Source: Streptomyces sp. NBRC 110028
Lineage (GTDB): Bacteria; Actinomycetota; Actinomycetes; Streptomycetales; Streptomycetaceae
Assembly: GCF_001417735.1 (NCBI RefSeq)
Contig: NZ_BBUZ01000037.1
Location: 62,001-126,000, forward strand
Reading direction: 5' to 3'
DNA: 64,000 nucleotides
The first letter of the stretch is position 1; every line of letters starts with the position of its first letter. Both the position numbers and the translations under genes were made by a program. The notes under the pieces were generated by a model. That model saw only the letters and a list, made by a program, of their open reading frames with translations. It had not been told where the DNA came from and searched no databases. Below, one piece after another: positions 49,782-58,661 of this stretch.

Positions 49782-51092
49782 GTGGACCGCTGCGTCGTCC
49801 TGGTGGACGCCGGTTATCTGCTGGGCGCCGCCGCGAGCCTGCTGGCCGGGGAGCCCGCCCGCTCCCGCATCTCCGTCGATCACGCGACTTTGATCCAGGG
49901 CCTGCGGGAGCGCGCCGAGGCCGACACCGAGCGCCCGCTGCTGCGCATCTACTGGTTCGACGGCGCCCCCGACCGCGTACCCCAGCCCGAGCACCGGCGG
50001 CTGCGGGTGATGCCCCGGGTCACCGTCCGGCTCGGCGCGCTGACCCGCAGCGACGGCCGCTGGGCGCAGAAGGGCGTGGACGCCGCCATGCACGCCGAGC
50101 TGACCGAGCTGGCCCGCAACCGCGCCTGCTCCGACATCGTGCTGGTCACCGGCGACGGCGATCTGCTGCCCGGACTGATGTCGGCCAAGGAGCACGGGGT
50201 CGCCGTCCATCTGTGGGCGGTCCAGGCCGCCGACGGCGACTACAACCAGTCCGAGGACCTGGTCGCCGAGGCCGACGAGCGGCGCGTCCTGGACCGGGCG
50301 TGGATCACCCGGGCGGTGCGTGCCAAGGAGCTTCCCGGGCCCTGCGCCCCCACCACCGAGCCGCGTCCCGAGATCGCCGCCATCCTCGCCGCCCCGCTGC
50401 CGGAGACCGCCGCGGCGGCCGCCGCGGCAGCGGCCGGCGAGTCGCCCGCCGGGCGCAACGGCACGGCGCGGCCCGCGGCGGGCACCCCGGGCGCCGCCGC
50501 CCCCGCGCCGTCCGGGCAGGACGCCCGGACGGCGCCCGGCCCGGCCCCCGCCGCCGGGCAGGACGCCACGACCGGGGGCGGGGCCAGAGGCGTGCCCACC
50601 CCGAAGGACCTTGCGGGCCTGGGCCGCGGGCCCGGCGGCCCCGCCGCACCCCAGCCGGCCCCCAGCGCCACCCTCCGCTGGTCCTCCGACAAGGGCTGGA
50701 TCGACCGCGGCCCGGGCTCCGGGGCGGGCGAGCCGCCGGAGACCGCCAATCTGCCCATGCTGGCCCAGCTCACCAGCGCCGAGCAGCGCTGGGCCGACCG
50801 CGAGGAGGACATCACCGCGGTCAGCGGCGACCCGTTCGAGGTGGGCCAGGTCTTCGCCCGCCGCTGGATCGAGCGGCTCTCCGACGCCGGGCACCTCCAC
50901 CAGCTGTCGACGGAGTACCCGCGCATCCCGCACCGCATCGACGGCGAGCTGCTGCGCTACGCCGCCCGCTTCGGTCTGCTCGCCCACAAGGACGACCAGA
51001 TCGACGAGCACGACCGCTACGCCATCCGGGCCGGGTTCTGGCGCGAGATCGACGTCCGCAGCGCCGCCGAGCACGCCCCGGCGGGGGAGTAG
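49782..51092 (+). CDS. NYN-domain (PIN-like) putative RNase
   Basis: 436 aa. Residues 1-180 form a NYN/LabA domain with the acidic set VLVDAGYLLG (Asp9), KGVDAAMHAEL and VTGDGDLLPGL. Residues about 195-300 are an Ala/Pro/Gly low-complexity linker. The C-terminal domain (about 310-430, FARRWIERLSDAGHLHQLS) is helical and unassigned. NYN proteins are usually metal-dependent RNases. The GTG at 49782 has GAGG 7 nt upstream. A hairpin follows the stop directly. Confidence 0.88.
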   Translation: MDRCVVLVDAGYLLGAAASLLAGEPARSRISVDHATLIQGLRERAEADTERPLLRIYWFDGAPDRVPQPEHRRLRVMPRVTVRLGALTRSDGRWAQKGVDAAMHAELTELARNRACSDIVLVTGDGDLLPGLMSAKEHGVAVHLWAVQAADGDYNQSEDLVAEADERRVLDRAWITRAVRAKELPGPCAPTTEPRPEIAAILAAPLPETAAAAAAAAAGESPAGRNGTARPAAGTPGAAAPAPSGQDARTAPGPAPAAGQDATTGGGARGVPTPKDLAGLGRGPGGPAAPQPAPSATLRWSSDKGWIDRGPGSGAGEPPETANLPMLAQLTSAEQRWADREEDITAVSGDPFEVGQVFARRWIERLSDAGHLHQLSTEYPRIPHRIDGELLRYAARFGLLAHKDDQIDEHDRYAIRAGFWREIDVRSAAEHAPAGE

Positions 51093-51095
51093 GCC

Positions 51096-51128
51096 CCGCG
51101 GGCCCCGGGCGGGACCCGGCCCCCGCGG
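51096..51128 (+). terminator. Hairpin after the NYN gene
   Basis: CCGCGGG-cc-CCGGG pairs with CCCGG-cc-CCCGCGG, with a symmetrical CC/CC internal loop and a 5-nt apex. It starts 4 nt after the stop. Confidence 0.7.
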
Positions 51129-51165
51129 ACGGCTCCGGGTGTTCGGGCGCGTACCCTCATAGCTC

Positions 51166-52185
51166 GTGAGGACGGGCGCGAAACAGGCGACGGCAGGCGA
51201 TGTGGTGTGCACCGTGCGTGGCCTGGTCAAGACCTATCCCGCGGCGCGTGGCCGCCGCGGTGCGCCCGCCACGCCCGAGGTCCGGGCCAGTGACGGCATC
51301 GACCTGGACGTGGTGCGCGGTGAGGTGTTCGGGCTGCTCGGGCCCAACGGCGCCGGGAAGTCGACCCTCGTACGCCAGCTCACCGGCCTGCTGCGGCCCG
51401 ACGAGGGCCAGGTGAGGGTGCTCGGCCACGACCTCGTACGCCACCCCGAGCGTGCCTCCCGCCTCCTGGGCTACCTGGGTCAGGACTCCACCGCGCTGGA
51501 CGAGCTGACCGTCGCGCTCGCCGCCGAGACCACCGCACGGCTGCGCGGGCTGGACGCGCGCGCCGCCCGCGCCGAGCGGGACGCGGTGATCGAGGAGCTG
51601 GGGCTCACCAAGATCGCCGGGCGGCCGCTCAAGAAGCTCTCCGGCGGTCAGCGCCGGCTGGCCTGCGTCGCCGCCGCCCTGGTGGGGGAGCGGCCGCTGC
51701 TGGTGCTGGACGAGCCGACCACCGGGATGGATCCGGTGGCGCGGCGCGCCGTCTGGGCCGCGGTGGACCGGCGGCGGGCCGAGCGCGGGGTGACCGTGCT
51801 GCTGGTGACGCACAACGTCATCGAGGCCGAGACCGTGCTCGACCGGGTCGCGGTGCTCGACCGGGGCCGGGTCATCGCCTGCGACACCCCCGCCGGGCTC
51901 AAGGAGATGATCGCGGACGAGGTACGGGTGGAGCTGGTGTGGCGCGCCGAGGCGCCGCTGCACATCCCCGGGGTAGCCGCGCTGCGGGACGCCGCGCACG
52001 CCTCCGGGCGGCGCTGGACCCTGCGGCTGGCCCCGGACGCGGCGCGCGCCGCGATCGCCACGGTGACCGGCGGACCCGCCTTCGCCGCGCTGGACGACTT
52101 CACCCTCGCCACGCCCAGCCTGGAGGACGTGTACGTGGCGCTGGGCGGCCGTACGGAGGGCGCGGAGGGGCTGGTGAAGACGTGA
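51166..52185 (+). CDS. ABC transporter ATP-binding protein (DrrA-like)
   Basis: 339 aa. Walker A is LLGPNGAGKSTLVRQL, the signature KLSGGQRRLACVAAAL, Walker B LLVLDEPTTGMDP and the H-loop VTHNVIEAE. All catalytic residues are intact, unlike the ATPase at 4394-5182. A C-terminal domain of about 80 residues follows. The GTG at 51166 lies 8 nt after a -10-like TACCCT (51152-51157), so the transcript may be almost leaderless. It pairs with the permease downstream. Confidence 0.92.
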   Translation: MRTGAKQATAGDVVCTVRGLVKTYPAARGRRGAPATPEVRASDGIDLDVVRGEVFGLLGPNGAGKSTLVRQLTGLLRPDEGQVRVLGHDLVRHPERASRLLGYLGQDSTALDELTVALAAETTARLRGLDARAARAERDAVIEELGLTKIAGRPLKKLSGGQRRLACVAAALVGERPLLVLDEPTTGMDPVARRAVWAAVDRRRAERGVTVLLVTHNVIEAETVLDRVAVLDRGRVIACDTPAGLKEMIADEVRVELVWRAEAPLHIPGVAALRDAAHASGRRWTLRLAPDAARAAIATVTGGPAFAALDDFTLATPSLEDVYVALGGRTEGAEGLVKT

Positions 52186-52200
52186 GGGACGGCAGGAGGG

Positions 52201-52284
52201 GAACGCGACCGTGAACGCGACCGTGAACGCGACCGTGATCATGTCCGTAACCAAGCCCGTGACCAAGCCCGTGACCAAGCCAGA
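52201..52284 (+). repeat. Seven degenerate 12-bp tandem repeats
   Basis: Units GAACGCGACCGT x3, GATCATGTCCGT, AACCAAGCCCGT, GACCAAGCCCGT and GACCAAGCCAGA run without a break between the two ABC genes. Six of the seven units end in CGT. Confidence 0.88.
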
Positions 52285-52309
52285 CGGAAGAGGAGCAGCG
52301 CAGACGTGA
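52211..52309 (+). CDS. Possible 32-aa leader peptide built from the 12-bp repeats
   Basis: The frame GTG(52211) to TGA(52309) encodes (VNAT)2-VIMS-(VTKP)3-DGRGAAQT. GGAGGGG lies 9 nt upstream. Its stop overlaps the permease start as GTGA, and the frame differs from the permease frame. It is therefore placed to couple permease translation. It could equally be a by-product of repeat expansion. Confidence 0.35.
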   Translation: MNATVNATVIMSVTKPVTKPVTKPDGRGAAQT

Positions 52310-53163
52310 GTGTCGTGCCCGCCCAGGCCATGCCCGGCATGCCGAAGTCCGGTGCGCCGGCCGGTGAGGCCGGTGGCGCCGTGCCCCGGCCGGCCGACGG
52401 CGTTCCCGCCCCGCTCGCGGCCTCCGCGCGGCTGCTGCCCGCGCTGGTCGCGGTGTACCGGGCGCAGCTGTCGCGGGCGCGGGTGGCCCGGATCCCCCTG
52501 CTGTTCGTCGCGACCTTCCAGTCCGTCGGGATCATGGTCCTGATGCGCGGTGTGGTGGACGAGGGCGGCGGCGCGGCGCGCTCCGTGGTGGCCGGGTCGA
52601 GCGTGCTCGTCGTGGCCTTCGTGGCGCTCAACCTGCTCGCGCAGTACTTCGGCCAGCTCCGGGCGAGCGGCGGGCTCGACCACTACGCGACGCTGCCGGT
52701 GCCGCCCGCCGCGGTGGTGCTCGGCGCGGCCGCCGCGTACGCCTCCTTCACCGTGCCCGGGACGGCCGTCACCGCGGTCGTGGGCAGTGTGCTGTTCCAG
52801 CTGCCGCTGGGCCACCTGTGGGTGCTCGCCGCGGTGATCCCGCTCTCCGGCGCGGCTCTCGCGGGCCTGGGCGCCGCCCTCGGACTGCTCGCGCCGCGCC
52901 AGGAACTGGCCACGCTGCTGGGACAGCTGGGGATGTCGGCCGCGCTGCTGCTGGGGGTGCTGCCCGCCGCCCGGATGCCGGAGGTGGTGTCGTACGCGCG
53001 CGATCTGCTGCCGTCGACGTACGGTGTGGAGGCCTTGGCCCGGTCCTTCGACGGGCAGCCCGACTGGCTGGCGGTCTGCGCCGACCTCGGGGTGTGCGCG
53101 GGGGTGGCCGTGGTGTCGCTCGCGGCGGCGACCTGGGCCTATCGCCGGGCCGCCGTGCGGTGA
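52306..53163 (+). CDS. ABC-2-type transporter permease
   Basis: 285 aa. Residues 1-40 are Pro/Ala-rich, then six membrane helices, e.g. IPLLFVATFQSVGIMVLMRG, SVLVVAFVALNLLAQYF and GAALAGLGAALGLLAP. The C-terminal loop YARDLLPSTYGVEALARSF resembles DrrB-type permeases. With the ATPase at 51166-52185 it should form an exporter; the cargo is unknown. The GTG at 52306 has GAGGAG upstream. Confidence 0.9.
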   Translation: MSVVPAQAMPGMPKSGAPAGEAGGAVPRPADGVPAPLAASARLLPALVAVYRAQLSRARVARIPLLFVATFQSVGIMVLMRGVVDEGGGAARSVVAGSSVLVVAFVALNLLAQYFGQLRASGGLDHYATLPVPPAAVVLGAAAAYASFTVPGTAVTAVVGSVLFQLPLGHLWVLAAVIPLSGAALAGLGAALGLLAPRQELATLLGQLGMSAALLLGVLPAARMPEVVSYARDLLPSTYGVEALARSFDGQPDWLAVCADLGVCAGVAVVSLAAATWAYRRAAVR

Positions 53164-53222
53164 CGCGCCGCAGTGAACCTCCCGCCGACCGAAGTACACC
53201 ATCCACCTGGCACGATGACGGA

Positions 53223-53900
53223 GTGACCGCACCGTTGACGCCACATGATCAGCCCTCGCCGCACGACAACTCCGAGCACGGACAGCCCGCACCGGGCGAG
53301 CCCGCCGCGCAGGGTCATCCCGAGCCGTATCCCGCAGGGGGGTCCGAGCACGCCGAGCACTCCGAACCGGGGGAGGAGCTGCGCGCCGAGCTGGTGCAGG
53401 CATCCGTGGTGGCGATCGCGGTGGCGGTCGCGGGGGTGCTGCTCGGGCTGCTGTGGCTGTGGCTGGCGCCTCGGGTGGGGCTGATCTCGGACGGCAAGGC
53501 CGTTTATCTGAAGAACTCGGAGGGCGAGGACGCGGTCGGCGCCGACGGGGTGTTCGTGCTGGGCGCGCTCGCCTTCGGCCTCGTTTCGGCGCTGCTGACC
53601 TTCCTGTTCTGCCGGCGCGGCGGGGTCGCCCTGGTGGTCGGGCTGGCCATCGGCGGCGTCCTCGGCTCGGTGATCGCCTGGCGGCTGGGCGTGTGGCTCG
53701 GGCCGTCCACGGACGTCGTGGCGCACGCCCGGCAGGTCGGCAAGGGTGTCACGTTCGACGCCCCGCTGAAGCTGAACGCCAAGGGCGCGCTGCTGGCGTG
53801 GTCGGTGGCCGCGATGGTCGTGCACCTGGCCCTGACCGGCCTGTTCGGTCCCCGCGACGAGGAGCCGGAGACCTACTACCAGGCCTCGACCACGGCGTAG
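53223..53900 (+). CDS. Membrane protein of unknown function downstream of the ABC pair
   Basis: 225 aa. A hydrophilic His/Pro/Glu-rich N-terminus (1-55) precedes four membrane helices: VVAIAVAVAGVLLGLLWLWL, GVFVLGALAFGLVSALLTFL, ALVVGLAIGGVLGSVIAWRL and ALLAWSVAAMVVHLALTGLF. It may belong to DUF2567, with low certainty. The GTG at 53223 follows CACGAT closely, a possible -10. The last residues are ETYYQASTTA. It converges with the LacI gene. Confidence 0.78.
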   Translation: MTAPLTPHDQPSPHDNSEHGQPAPGEPAAQGHPEPYPAGGSEHAEHSEPGEELRAELVQASVVAIAVAVAGVLLGLLWLWLAPRVGLISDGKAVYLKNSEGEDAVGADGVFVLGALAFGLVSALLTFLFCRRGGVALVVGLAIGGVLGSVIAWRLGVWLGPSTDVVAHARQVGKGVTFDAPLKLNAKGALLAWSVAAMVVHLALTGLFGPRDEEPETYYQASTTA

Positions 53901-53933
53901 CCGGCGGCCCGGTGCCGCTGACGCCGGTACGTC

Positions 53934-54959
53934 CTACGGCCTCGGCGCGCTGGAGGCGCGGACGACCAGTTCCGGGCGCAGCCGCTCGGATTCGACCGCT
54001 TCGCCCTCCAGCAGCCGGGCCAGCAGCCGCAAGCCCCGGCGGCCCATCTCCAGCATCGGGGACCGGACGGTCGTCAGCGGCAGCGGCAACTCCGCCGCCA
54101 GCGGGGTGTCGTTGAACCCCACCACCGCCACATCGGCGCCCGCCCGCAGACCCCGGTCGCGGAGGGCGCCGATCGCGCCGATGGCGGCGAAGTCGTTCAC
54201 CGCGAAGACCGCCGTCGGCGGCTCCGGCGTGTCCAGCAGCCGCGCCGTGGCGGTGTGCCCGCCCGGCACGTCGAAACGGGAGTGCGTGATCCGGTGGTCC
54301 GGGATCGGCAGCCCCGCCTCCCGGTAGCGGTCCACCAGGCCCGCCGTACGGTCGATGCCGGTGCTCGCGTACGGCTCGCCCGCGACGACCGCGACATCGC
54401 GGTGGCCCAGCTCCAGCAGATGCTCGGCGACCAGCCGACCGCCCAGGTAGTCGTCGCAGGTCACGGACGGATGTCCGGCACAGGTCCGGCTGACCAGGAC
54501 GAACGGGATACCGCGCCCGGCCACCTCGGCCAGGAAGTGCCCGTCCGCATGGGCGTCGCCGAAGATCATGCCGTCGACGCGCCGGCCGATGACCATCTTG
54601 GTGCGGGTGCGCTGGGCCTCGGGGTTGTCGCCGGTGTTGGCGACGAACGTCGACAGGCCCTGCTCGGCGGCGGCCTCCTCGATCCCCTCGTAGATCGTGG
54701 CGAGCACGATGTCCGACAGCCGGGGGACCAGGACGCCCACCAGGTTGCTGCGCCGGGTGCGCAGGCTGGTGGCGTGGGGGTTGGGCTGGTAGCCCAGTTC
54801 GTCGGCGAGCCGGCGGACCCGCTCCACGGTGCCGGGCGAGGCGGCGCGCAGGCTCTCGTCCGGCTTGGCGTGCAGCACCCGGGAGACGGTCGAGACATGC
54901 AGCCCGAGCTGATCGGCGATGGTCCGCAGGGTGACCGGTCGTGATTGCTGCGTGCCCAC
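53934..54959 (-). CDS. LacI-family transcriptional regulator
   Basis: 341 aa. The N-terminal HTH is VTLRTIADQLGLHVSTVSRV, followed by the hinge helix and GYQPNPHATSLRTRRSNLVG. The ligand domain is periplasmic-binding-protein-like. The GTG at 54959 has GGAGG nine nt upstream; the longer frame to 55064 lacks a ribosome binding site. It is divergent from the asparaginase operon and probably represses it at the palindromes 55071-55097. The inducer is unknown but should be a pathway substrate. Confidence 0.92.
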   Translation of the reverse strand: MGTQQSRPVTLRTIADQLGLHVSTVSRVLHAKPDESLRAASPGTVERVRRLADELGYQPNPHATSLRTRRSNLVGVLVPRLSDIVLATIYEGIEEAAAEQGLSTFVANTGDNPEAQRTRTKMVIGRRVDGMIFGDAHADGHFLAEVAGRGIPFVLVSRTCAGHPSVTCDDYLGGRLVAEHLLELGHRDVAVVAGEPYASTGIDRTAGLVDRYREAGLPIPDHRITHSRFDVPGGHTATARLLDTPEPPTAVFAVNDFAAIGAIGALRDRGLRAGADVAVVGFNDTPLAAELPLPLTTVRSPMLEMGRRGLRLLARLLEGEAVESERLRPELVVRASSAPRP

Positions 54960-55070
54960 TCGGCTCGGCCTCCGGTTGTCCCACCGCCGCACCCCGGACC
55001 CCGTTACGGCGAACGAACGTGATGGTAACAGCGAACCTCTTGACACCTGTGGCCGGTGACGCACATCCTA

Positions 55071-55097
55071 CCCAAACGATTGCCCCAAACGTTTGGG
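55071..55097. promoter_or_regulatory. Two tandem LacI-type operators
   Basis: CCCAAACGTTTGGG (55084-55097) is a perfect 14-bp palindrome. CCCAAACGATTG (55071-55082) is a second, imperfect copy with its centre 13 bp upstream. The core CAAACGTTTG fits LacI-family operators. They lie between the divergent lacI and asparaginase genes. Confidence 0.85.
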
Positions 55098-55163
55098 TGC
55101 TGATTTGAGTCACGCAAGGCGCGCTTTCAAGCCATATGCCGCGCCACGTCAGGAGGAGGCCGG

Positions 55164-56183
55164 GTGCGCAGAATCGTCGTACTGTCGACGGGCGGGACCA
55201 TTGCCACCCGCCAGGACGCCCAGGGCACCCGGCTCGCCGCCGACCCGGCGGACGCCCTGCTGGAACGGCTTCCCCGGCCCCCGGGGGTGCCGGTCGAGAC
55301 GCGCGACGTCTTCTGCCTCGGCAGCTATCTGCTGACGCCGGCCGACATGCGCGACATCGCCGTGGCCGCCCACGAGGCGCTGGCCGACGAGAGCGTCCGG
55401 GGCGTCGTGGTGACCCACGGCACCGACAGCCTGGAGGAGACCGCGTACCTCCTCGACCTGTTCCACTCGGACCCCCGGCCCGTGGTGTTCACCGGCGCGA
55501 TGCGCCCGGCGGACGCCCCGGACGGCGACGGCCCGCGCAACCTCGCCGACGCCATCGCCGTCGCGAACGCCGCCAGCGCCCGGGACCTCGGCGTCCTGAT
55601 CTCCTTCGACGGCCGGATCTACCCCGCGCGCGGCACCCGCAAGACCCACACCCTGGCCCCCGCCGCGTTCGCCGCTCCCGACGGCGGTCCGCTGGGGCGG
55701 GTGGCCGACGGCGAGGTGGAGGTCACCGCGGCGCCGCTGCGCGCCAAACCGCTCGACCTCGCGGCCTTCCGCCTCGAGCGGCCCGAGCGCGTCCGTACCG
55801 ACATCGTCGCGGTCTACCCCGGCTGCGACATCCGGGCCCTGCGCGCGGTGGCCGACGCGGGCGCCCGCGCGGTGGTCCTCGAAGCCACCGGCGCGGGCAA
55901 CGCCAACCCGCAGGTCGCCGCCGAGGTCGCCCGGCTCACCGGCTCCGGCGTCGTGGTCGCGCTCTCGACCCGCGTCCACGCGGGTCCGGTCACCGCGGTG
56001 TACGGCAACGGCGGCGGCGCCGACCTGGTCCGGGCCGGGGCCGTTCCCACCGGCACCCTGCGCCCCTCCCAGGCGCGGGTCCTGCTCACCGCCCTGCTCG
56101 GGTGCTACGGCGACCCGGCGCGGGTGCGGACCGCACTGGAAACACCACTGGAAACACCATTGGAGAGGAACCAGCATGGCTAA
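55164..56183 (+). CDS. Asparaginase-family amidohydrolase
   Basis: 339 aa. The two catalytic Thr motifs are present: STGGTIAT (Thr12) and [13 protein letters not shown] (Thr84, with Lys/Asp partners downstream). No signal peptide is seen, so it is cytoplasmic. The family hydrolyses side-chain amides such as asparagine; substrate here is open given the operon. The GTG at 55164 has AGGAGGAGG upstream. The last codons contain a short direct repeat ([10 protein letters not shown]). Its end overlaps the next gene by 8 nt. Confidence 0.9.
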   Translation: MRRIVVLSTGGTIATRQDAQGTRLAADPADALLERLPRPPGVPVETRDVFCLGSYLLTPADMRDIAVAAHEALADESVRGVVVTHGTDSLEETAYLLDLFHSDPRPVVFTGAMRPADAPDGDGPRNLADAIAVANAASARDLGVLISFDGRIYPARGTRKTHTLAPAAFAAPDGGPLGRVADGEVEVTAAPLRAKPLDLAAFRLERPERVRTDIVAVYPGCDIRALRAVADAGARAVVLEATGAGNANPQVAAEVARLTGSGVVVALSTRVHAGPVTAVYGNGGGADLVRAGAVPTGTLRPSQARVLLTALLGCYGDPARVRTALETPLETPLERNQHG

Positions 56184-57054
56184 AGAGATCTTTGTGGCGT
56201 TCGGCGTCGATGTCGACGCGGTGGCGGGCTGGCTGGGCAGCTACGGCGGCGAGGACTCGCCCTGTGACATCTCCCGCGGCCTGTTCGCCGGGGAGGTCGG
56301 AGTGCCGCGGCTGCTGCGCCTGTTCGAGCGCAAGGAGCTGCGTACCACCTGGTTCATCCCCGGCCATTCCCTGGAGACCTTCCCCGACCAGACCCGCGCG
56401 GTGGTCGACGGCGGCCATGAGATCGGCGCCCACGGCTACTCGCACGAGAACCCGATCGCGATGACCCGGGCTCAGGAGGGCGCCGTCCTGGACCGCGGCA
56501 TCGAGCTGATCGAGAAGGTCGCGGGGCGCCGCCCGACCGGCTATGTCGCCCCCTGGTGGGAGTTCTCGCCGGTGACCAACGAGCTGCTGATCGAACGCGG
56601 CATCGCGTACGACCACTCCCTGATGCACAACGACTTCACGCCCTACCACGTGCGCGTCGGCGACAGCTGGACGAAGATCGACTACTCGCGGCCGGCCGAG
56701 GAGTGGATGAAGCCGCTGGTGCGCGGGGAGGAGACCGATCTGGTCGAGATCCCGGCCAACTGGTACCTCGACGACCTGCCGCCCATGATGTTCGTCAAGG
56801 CCAGCGCCAACAGCCATGGCTTCGTCAGTCCGCGCGAGCTGGAGCAGACCTGGCGCGACCAGTTCGACTGGGTCTACCGCGAAATGGACTACGCGGCCTT
56901 CACCATGACGATCCACCCCGATGTCTCTGGCCGCCCCCAGACGCTGCTCATGCTGGAGCGGCTCATCGAGTACATCAGCGGCCACGAGGGTGTCCGCTGG
57001 TCGACCTTCGACGAGATCGCCACCGACTTCAGGACCCGCTCCCCCCGGACCTGA
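56176..57054 (+). CDS. NodB-fold (polysaccharide deacetylase family) hydrolase, HpPgdA/cyclic-imidase-like
   Basis: 292 aa. From memory it closely resembles Helicobacter HP0310 (PgdA): [50 protein letters not shown] and [13 protein letters not shown]. Metal ligands would be Asp12/Asp14, His86 and His90 (GAHGYSHEN). The same NodB-fold subgroup includes PuuE allantoinase and cyclic-imide hydrolase, so polysaccharide deacetylase may be a misleading name. There is no signal peptide, which argues against a cell-wall substrate. GGAGAGG precedes the ATG at 56176. Confidence 0.88.
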   Translation: MAKEIFVAFGVDVDAVAGWLGSYGGEDSPCDISRGLFAGEVGVPRLLRLFERKELRTTWFIPGHSLETFPDQTRAVVDGGHEIGAHGYSHENPIAMTRAQEGAVLDRGIELIEKVAGRRPTGYVAPWWEFSPVTNELLIERGIAYDHSLMHNDFTPYHVRVGDSWTKIDYSRPAEEWMKPLVRGEETDLVEIPANWYLDDLPPMMFVKASANSHGFVSPRELEQTWRDQFDWVYREMDYAAFTMTIHPDVSGRPQTLLMLERLIEYISGHEGVRWSTFDEIATDFRTRSPRT

Positions 57055-57269
57055 TCTCCCTCCGCACTCCCCATCCCCCGGCTCCGCTCCCCTCGCCATC
57101 AGCCCGCACGCGCGGTCACCCCGCGCCGGGCGCGGCACCCTCCCCGCGCGGCAGATCACCCGCCGCCCGGCCCTCACCCCCGGCCGACGAAGCATCCCCT
57201 CCCCATCTCACCGCGACGGCGCACCGCGTCGGCGCGGCGAAACCCCGCTTCCGACAAAGGGCTTCCGTC

Positions 57270-58625
57270 ATGACCACCGTCTCCTCCCACAGCACAGACA
57301 GCTCCCGACCCAGATCCCCCCAGGCCCCCGCCCGGCGACTGCCGCGCATCGGGGTGCGCGCCACGCGCAAGGCCACCGCCATCGCCTTCTGCGCCTGGGT
57401 GTTCGCCGTCTACGACTACATCCTGTTCGGCACCCTGCTGCCCGAGATCTCCGGCCGCTTCGGCTGGAGCGAGGAGCGGGCGGCGCTGATCTCCACCCTG
57501 ATCTCCGTCGGCACCGCCGTCGTCGTCCTCGGCGTCGGCCCGCTCGTCGACCGGCTCGGCCGCCGCCGGGGCATGATCCTCACCGTCTCGGGCACCGCCC
57601 TGGCCTCCGCCGCCTCGGCCGTCACGCCCGGCGCGGCCTATCTGGTCGGGGTCCGCTCGATCGGCGGTCTCGGCCTGTCCGAACAGGCCGTCAACACGAC
57701 CTATCTGAACGAGGTCTACGCCGTCACCGAGGACGAGGCGATCAAGAAGCGCCGCGGCTTCGTCTACAGCCTGGTGCAGTCCGGCTGGCCGGTCGGCACC
57801 TTGGTCGCGGCCGCGTTCGTCGCCGTCTTCCTGCCGCTCGTCGGCTGGCGCGGCTGCTTCCTGCTCGCCACCTTCCCCGCCGTCGTCATCGCCCTGCTGC
57901 GGCGCGGCCTGCCGGAGACCCCGCAGTTCGAACTGGAGAAGCGGCTGCGGGCCCTGCGGAAGGAGGGCAAGGAGGCGGAGGCGCGGCAACTCGCCGCCGA
58001 GTACGGCGCGGACGAGACCGCAGGTACCCCGCTGCTGGAGATCTTCCGCGGCCGGGCGCGGCGCAACACCCTCGTCCTCAGCTTCGCCTGGCTCGCCAAC
58101 TGGTTCGGCATCCAGATCTTCAGCGTGCTCGGGACGACGGTGCTCACCAAGGCCAAGGGCGTCAGCTTCGAGGGCTCCCTGCTGCTGTTCATCGTCATCA
58201 ACGCCGTCGGCTTCGCCGGATACCTCTTCCACGGCTGGGCCGGTGACCGCTTCGGCCGCCGCAATGTCATCGCCTGCGGCTGGATCCTCTCCGGTGTCCT
58301 CTTCGCCCTCATGCTCACCGTCGCGCACGGCACCGGGGCCGTGGTGGCGCTCTACTCCCTCGGGATGTTCTTCCTGATCGGCCCGTACGCGGCGATGCTC
58401 TTCTACATGGGCGAGTGCTACGACACCCGCTGCCGCGCCACCGGCACCTCGTTCATCAACGCCTTCAGCCAGCCCGGGGCCGTCATCGCCGGTGCCCTCG
58501 CCACCACGATGCTCGCCTCCGGCGCCCACTGGGACCAGACCGCGCTGCTCATCGGCGCCGCCGGAACCTTCCTCTCCGGCTTCGTGATGTTCGCGGCCCG
58601 CCGGGTCGACACCGTCGAAGCCTGA
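57270..58625 (+). CDS. MFS transporter
   Basis: 451 aa, twelve membrane helices. The loop 2-3 motif is GPLVDRLGRRRGM and its repeat is GWAGDRFGRRNV. The N-terminal helix 1 motif FAVYDYILFGTLLPEI resembles aromatic-acid/sugar-type symporters. The ATG at 57270 has AAAGGG eight nt upstream. The 215-nt gap before it is C-rich and non-coding. It probably imports the substrate of the operon. Confidence 0.92.
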   Translation: MTTVSSHSTDSSRPRSPQAPARRLPRIGVRATRKATAIAFCAWVFAVYDYILFGTLLPEISGRFGWSEERAALISTLISVGTAVVVLGVGPLVDRLGRRRGMILTVSGTALASAASAVTPGAAYLVGVRSIGGLGLSEQAVNTTYLNEVYAVTEDEAIKKRRGFVYSLVQSGWPVGTLVAAAFVAVFLPLVGWRGCFLLATFPAVVIALLRRGLPETPQFELEKRLRALRKEGKEAEARQLAAEYGADETAGTPLLEIFRGRARRNTLVLSFAWLANWFGIQIFSVLGTTVLTKAKGVSFEGSLLLFIVINAVGFAGYLFHGWAGDRFGRRNVIACGWILSGVLFALMLTVAHGTGAVVALYSLGMFFLIGPYAAMLFYMGECYDTRCRATGTSFINAFSQPGAVIAGALATTMLASGAHWDQTALLIGAAGTFLSGFVMFAARRVDTVEA

Positions 58626-58661
58626 TCCCCCGCAGCCCGCACCCCACCAGGAGTCTCCCCA

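Noticed and set aside
57055-57269. Small gene between the NodB-fold gene and the MFS gene
   Set aside because: The C-rich stretch is open in several frames but shows no start signal or recognisable product.
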